A stretch of 64,000 nucleotides of DNA from Hyphomicrobiales bacterium. GTDB lineage: Bacteria; Pseudomonadota; Alphaproteobacteria; Rhizobiales; Rhizobiaceae. Positions 60,749 to 64,000 of the stretch are shown piece by piece. The translations under genes were made by a program, and so were the position numbers. Numbering within the stretch: the stretch's first letter is position 1; the number at the start of each line of letters is the position of its first letter. Location: positions 42,995-106,994 of the forward strand of contig UBZT01000013.1 in the NCBI GenBank assembly GCA_900470155.1, written 5' to 3'. Under the pieces are notes generated by a model. The model saw only the letters and a list, made by a program, of their open reading frames with translations. It searched no databases and was not told where the DNA came from.

Positions 60749-63377
60749 CGATGATCCTCCTGATTTCGGAGCGGCATGAGCCGCAATTGGTTCCAGCGGA
60801 CAATGTGGTGCCAACCGCCTCGACGGTTGAGCAGCCCTGGCGAACAGCGCCTGCGATCTGGTTGACGCCAACCGAAAAGCAGGAGCAGACGATGGCACCT
60901 GGATCAGGACGATCGGCGCTTGGCCGGCCGGCGATCACTGCGTAACGCTTGGCGGTATCGGCCTGTGGCTCGCGCAACTGACCGACCAGCCAGTTGCGGG
61001 ATACCGCGACGGGGCTGGCTGCGACGAAGAGCGCACCGAGGAACCGCTGGCCGGCAAAGAAGGCAAGGCGGGTGTCGCCGCTGCGTGCATCGGCATAACC
61101 CGTGACCCCGACATCGGCGGGAATGGCGAATGCCTTGCGCGCCCAGGCTTCCCAGTCGATATTGTCGTGTTCGAAGCCAAGCTCGATGCGCCAGCCGCCA
61201 TCGGCCTTTGCCGTGACCCAGTAGGCGGCATCCAGATGTCCCGGTTTTCCCGCGCTGACGGCAAAGCCATAGGCCTTAGCCGAATACCGCTTCATCGCGA
61301 CCGGCACATGCTTCAAGGCGGGTTGGCCGGAAACCGGATCGGTGATCGATGGGACCAGCGCATCGACACGGCCGAGCGAGGACGTTTCCCCCGTCCAGTG
61401 CATCGGAACGAAGACCGAGCCGCGGCTCTGGCGTTCGGTCAGCAGCGCACGGACAAGGACGCGGGCACCGTTTACTGCGGATAACTCGACAAGATCGGCG
61501 TCGGCAATCCGGTATTGCGCGGCATCCAGCGGGTGGATCTCGGCAAAGGGTTCGGCGATATGGGCCGAAAGCCGGGCGCTTTTTCCGGTGCGGGTCATCG
61601 TGTGCCAATGATCGCGCACACGGCCGGTGTTGAGGATCAGCGGAAAGTCGAGGCTGGTGCGCGCTGGCAGCGTTGCAGATGTTGCGACGAAGCGGGCGCG
61701 GCGATCCGCATGGTAGAAATGGCCATTGGCGAAGAAGCGCGTGTCGCCGGATGGCTTGCCGAATTGCTGCGGCCACTGGAAGGGGCGCAGGCTGTCATAG
61801 TCGTCCTCGTCAATTGCGGCGTAGGCGCCAATGTCGAAATCGCGTTCGCCGTCATTCTCGAAGGCCGACAAGGCCGCATGTTCGGCAAAGATTTCGCCGG
61901 GCGTCGCATAGGCGAATGCCGTGTCGTAGCCCATGCGTCTGCCGACTTCGGCAAGCTGCCACCAGTCGGTGCGTGCTTCGCCGGGGGCGGCCAGGAAAGC
62001 ACGCTGGCGGGAAATACGACGCTCGGAATTGGTCACCGTGCCGGATTTTTCACCCCAGCCGGTGGCCGGCAACAGAACGTCTGCCAGACGGGCTGTGTCG
62101 GTGTCCTTGAGGATGTCCGAGACGACGACGAAGGGGCAAGCCTCAAGGGCCGCCTTGACGCTGTCGGCATCCGGCATGGAGACGACCGGATTGGTGGACA
62201 TGATCCACAGGGCCTTGATGCGACCATCGGCGACGGCTTCGAACATGTCGACGGCCTTGAGGCCCGCCTTGTCGGAAATGACCGGCGATTGCCAGAAGCG
62301 CTGGACCCTTTCGCGATGGCCCGGGTTTTCGATCGCCATGTGTGCGGCCAGCATGTTGGCAAGACCACCGACCTCGCGGCCACCCATGGCATTCGGTTGG
62401 CCGGTGAGCGAGAAAGGGCCCATGCCGGGGCGGCCGATGCGGCCCGTTGCCAGATGGCAATTGATGATCGCGTTGACCTTGTCGGAGCCGACGGACGACT
62501 GATTGACGCCCTGGCTGTAGCAGGTGACGGACTTTTCCGTCATCTGGAAGAGATGGAAGAATTGGCGGATCTGCATCGCGGGCAGGCCGGTTGCCTCGAT
62601 CAGGTCGGCCATGGACATGTCCGCTTCAGCAAAAGCCTCGGCGAAGCCATGGGTATGGGCGGCGATATAGCTCTGGTCAATTGCGTTGTGCTGGACGAGA
62701 TGCGCGAGCAGTCCGTTGAACAGCGCAACATCGCCATCCGGGCGAACCGAAAGGTGGAGATCGGCGATATCGGATGTCGCCGTGCGGCGCGGGTCGATGA
62801 CGACGACCTTCAGCCCGGGGCGAGCCGCCTTTGCTGCCGCCAGCCGTTGATAGAGGACCGGATGGCACCAGCCCATGTTGGAGCCGACCAGCATGACGAG
62901 ATCGGCCAGTTCCAGGTCTTCATAGGTGCCGGGGACTGTGTCGGCACCGAATGCGCGGCGATGGCCGGCAACCGAGGAGGCCATGCAGAGGCGGGAATTG
63001 GTGTCGATATTGGCCGAGCCTATGAAACCCTTCATCAGCTTGTTGGCGACATAGTAGTCCTCGGTCAGCAACTGGCCGGAGACATAGAAGGCGACCGAGT
63101 CCGGCCCATGCTCCGCGATCGTCTGGCGGAAAGTCTGCGCCACCATGTCCAGAGCCGTGTTCCAGCTGGTTCTCTCGCCCATGATCTCGGGATGGAGTGC
63201 CCGGCCGTCGAGATCAAGCGTCTCGGCAAGCGCCGAGCCCTTGGAACAGAGCCTGCCGAAGTTGGCCGGATGGTCCGGGTCGCCCTTGATGCTGACCTTG
63301 CCGGCCTCATCGACGCTGGCAATCACGCCGCAGCCGACGCCGCAATAGGGACAGGTGGTGTTGGTTTCAGTCGACAT
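60720..63377 (-). CDS. nasA: assimilatory nitrate reductase catalytic subunit
   Basis: About 885 residues. An N-terminal 4Fe-4S site (C9, C12, C16 and C44: CPYCGVGC ... LCSKGS), the molybdopterin-binding regions (LVGSNMGWCHPVLYQRLAAA, QGVNQSSVGSDKVNAI, VNPVVSMPDADSVKAAL), and a C-terminal [2Fe-2S] BFD-like domain (CSCFSVGVNQIAGAVRQGC ... GTNCGSCRSEI) make this a NasA-type enzyme. The C-terminal domain is typical of assimilatory enzymes. It reduces nitrate to nitrite in the cytoplasm. The ATG at 63377 follows a repeat-filled gap after nirD. It is followed by cysG, which supplies the siroheme for nitrite reductase. Confidence 0.93.
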   Translation of the reverse strand: MSTETNTTCPYCGVGCGVIASVDEAGKVSIKGDPDHPANFGRLCSKGSALAETLDLDGRALHPEIMGERTSWNTALDMVAQTFRQTIAEHGPDSVAFYVSGQLLTEDYYVANKLMKGFIGSANIDTNSRLCMASSVAGHRRAFGADTVPGTYEDLELADLVMLVGSNMGWCHPVLYQRLAAAKAARPGLKVVVIDPRRTATSDIADLHLSVRPDGDVALFNGLLAHLVQHNAIDQSYIAAHTHGFAEAFAEADMSMADLIEATGLPAMQIRQFFHLFQMTEKSVTCYSQGVNQSSVGSDKVNAIINCHLATGRIGRPGMGPFSLTGQPNAMGGREVGGLANMLAAHMAIENPGHRERVQRFWQSPVISDKAGLKAVDMFEAVADGRIKALWIMSTNPVVSMPDADSVKAALEACPFVVVSDILKDTDTARLADVLLPATGWGEKSGTVTNSERRISRQRAFLAAPGEARTDWWQLAEVGRRMGYDTAFAYATPGEIFAEHAALSAFENDGERDFDIGAYAAIDEDDYDSLRPFQWPQQFGKPSGDTRFFANGHFYHADRRARFVATSATLPARTSLDFPLILNTGRVRDHWHTMTRTGKSARLSAHIAEPFAEIHPLDAAQYRIADADLVELSAVNGARVLVRALLTERQSRGSVFVPMHWTGETSSLGRVDALVPSITDPVSGQPALKHVPVAMKRYSAKAYGFAVSAGKPGHLDAAYWVTAKADGGWRIELGFEHDNIDWEAWARKAFAIPADVGVTGYADARSGDTRLAFFAGQRFLGALFVAASPVAVSRNWLVGQLREPQADTAKRYAVIAGRPSADRPDPGAIVCSCFSVGVNQIAGAVRQGCSTVEAVGTTLSAGTNCGSCRSEIRRIIDACHVLAAE

Positions 63378-63402
63378 AAAGCCCCCTGACGGCGCGAGTG
63401 GC

Positions 63403-63448
63403 ACCCCCCTCTGCCCTGCCGGGCATCTCCCCCAGACGGGGGGAGATC
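63403..63448 (+). repeat. RIME-like palindromic repeat, copy D
   Basis: Same core and orientation as copies A and C. It is in the 251-bp gap between nasA and nirD, paired with inverted copy E 110 bp away. Confidence 0.75.
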
Positions 63449-63558
63449 GGACTGCGGCGGCGCTTTGGCGCTTCTGCAGTAACGTATCGGTACAAAGCAG
63501 CCGAACCGTTTCGTATCGAGGTCGTTTGGTGAGCTAGGCAACTTGTGTGCGGCATGGT

Positions 63559-63604
63559 GATCTCCTCCCTTGTGGGGGAGATGCCCGGCAGGGCAGAGGG
63601 GGGT
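63559..63604 (-). repeat. RIME-like palindromic repeat, copy E (inverted)
   Basis: Reverse complement of copy D with small differences (GATCTCCTCCC on the left, GGGCAGAGGGGGG on the right). With D it frames 110 bp whose sequence is unlike that between A and B; no gene is seen there. Confidence 0.75.
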
Positions 63605-63628
63605 ATCTGGGCCGCGGACATCATGGTC

Positions 63629-63958
63629 TCACTCCGCCGCCACAAGCATTGCGTCGAGCGCGATTGCGAGCTGACCGTCGATATTGCGCAGCGGAATGGT
63701 CCTGACCTCGCCCTCATCGGCGCCGAGCGCCTTGCCGCTTTCGAGCGAGATGACGAAATTATGCAGCGGGCAGGTGACGGATTTGCCATGCACGATGCCC
63801 TGGGAGAGGGGGCCTCCCTTGTGCGGGCACTGGTCCTCAATGGCGAAGATCTCATTCTCTGCTGTGCGGAAAACGGCGATCTTGCCCTCGGGTGTTTTCA
63901 CGCAACGTGCGCCACGCAGGGGAATGTCGTCGATATGGCCGATGGCGATCCAGTTCAT
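63629..63958 (-). CDS. nirD: nitrite reductase small subunit (Rieske-type)
   Basis: 109 residues with a full Rieske [2Fe-2S] ligand set: C44 and H46 in DQCPHKGGP, and C63 and H66 in TCPLHN. NirD proteins are the small subunit of NAD(P)H-dependent assimilatory nitrite reductase; some lack these ligands, this one keeps them. The large subunit NirB is expected upstream, beyond the right edge. The start ATG is followed by MNWIAIGHIDDIPLRGAR. Same strand as nasA and cysG, so the nitrate operon probably reads nirB-nirD-nasA-cysG. Confidence 0.9.
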   Translation of the reverse strand: MNWIAIGHIDDIPLRGARCVKTPEGKIAVFRTAENEIFAIEDQCPHKGGPLSQGIVHGKSVTCPLHNFVISLESGKALGADEGEVRTIPLRNIDGQLAIALDAMLVAAE

Positions 63959-64000
63959 GGGGTTCGTTTCCTTTTTGTTGCCTAAGACCCCTCCCCACCC

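Noticed and set aside
61515..63389. Long open frame on the plus strand opposite nasA
   Set aside because: GC-rich third positions of the real gene open the opposite strand; the product is low-complexity and has no recognisable motif or ribosome site.

Overview
The window looks like a chromosome or large-replicon segment from a Rhizobiaceae-type alphaproteobacterium (Rhizobium/Agrobacterium/Neorhizobium group). The grounds are high GC with dense same-strand operons and ATGA overlaps, many ABC importers, intergenic palindromic repeats of the RIME kind, a carnitine dehydrogenase fused to a thioesterase, and a biuret hydrolase that, as far as I can recall that protein, closely resembles the characterised Rhizobium leguminosarum enzyme. 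Species cannot be fixed from the sequence alone. I see no rRNA, tRNA, CRISPR, transposase or phage genes.

1-19.8 kb is a surface-glycan neighbourhood: a cut-off methyltransferase, a UDP-sugar dehydrogenase, a GT4 glycosyltransferase overlapping a polysaccharide deacetylase, and then a long minus-strand run reading leftward from 16.7 kb. That run holds an oligopeptide-type ABC importer (ATPase, binding protein, two permeases), three glycosyltransferases, a 904-residue ABC exporter-like protein in which every catalytic ATPase motif is degraded, and a stand-alone cyclic-nucleotide-binding-domain protein. A GT32-type transferase and recQ are divergent from it.

19.8-31.4 kb holds a cupin, an acetyl-esterase-type hydrolase with an ACT protein, a CocE/NonD hydrolase, and a dipeptide-type ABC importer with two closely related Tat-exported binding proteins and an XRE-type regulator. 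31.5-39.6 kb encodes what looks like a full gamma-butyrobetaine to L-carnitine to glycine betaine route: an NDP-forming acyl-CoA ligase, an acyl-CoA dehydrogenase, a CaiD-like hydratase, a carnitine dehydrogenase/betainyl-CoA thioesterase fusion and a BKACE cleavage enzyme, with a divergent CdhR-like regulator. 39.6-47 kb is a six-gene sugar ABC importer/oxidoreductase/isomerase operon controlled by a divergent LacI-type repressor with a visible palindromic operator. 47.1-49.6 kb has two tiny coupled genes (one a 45-residue membrane peptide), a 1-Cys peroxiredoxin and an M24 peptidase.

49.6-59.2 kb is a nine-gene operon for s-triazine/urea-oligomer nitrogen. It contains a BMP-type ABC importer, a formamidase, biuret hydrolase, cyanuric acid amidohydrolase, a second cysteine hydrolase of unknown substrate and a cupin. 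A GntR regulator is divergent, with three copies of a GTATGCA site between them. 59.2-64 kb is assimilatory nitrate reduction: nirD, nasA and a siroheme synthase whose reading frame has apparently taken up a RIME-like palindromic repeat in frame. The right-hand 14 kb therefore reads as a nitrogen-scavenging block.
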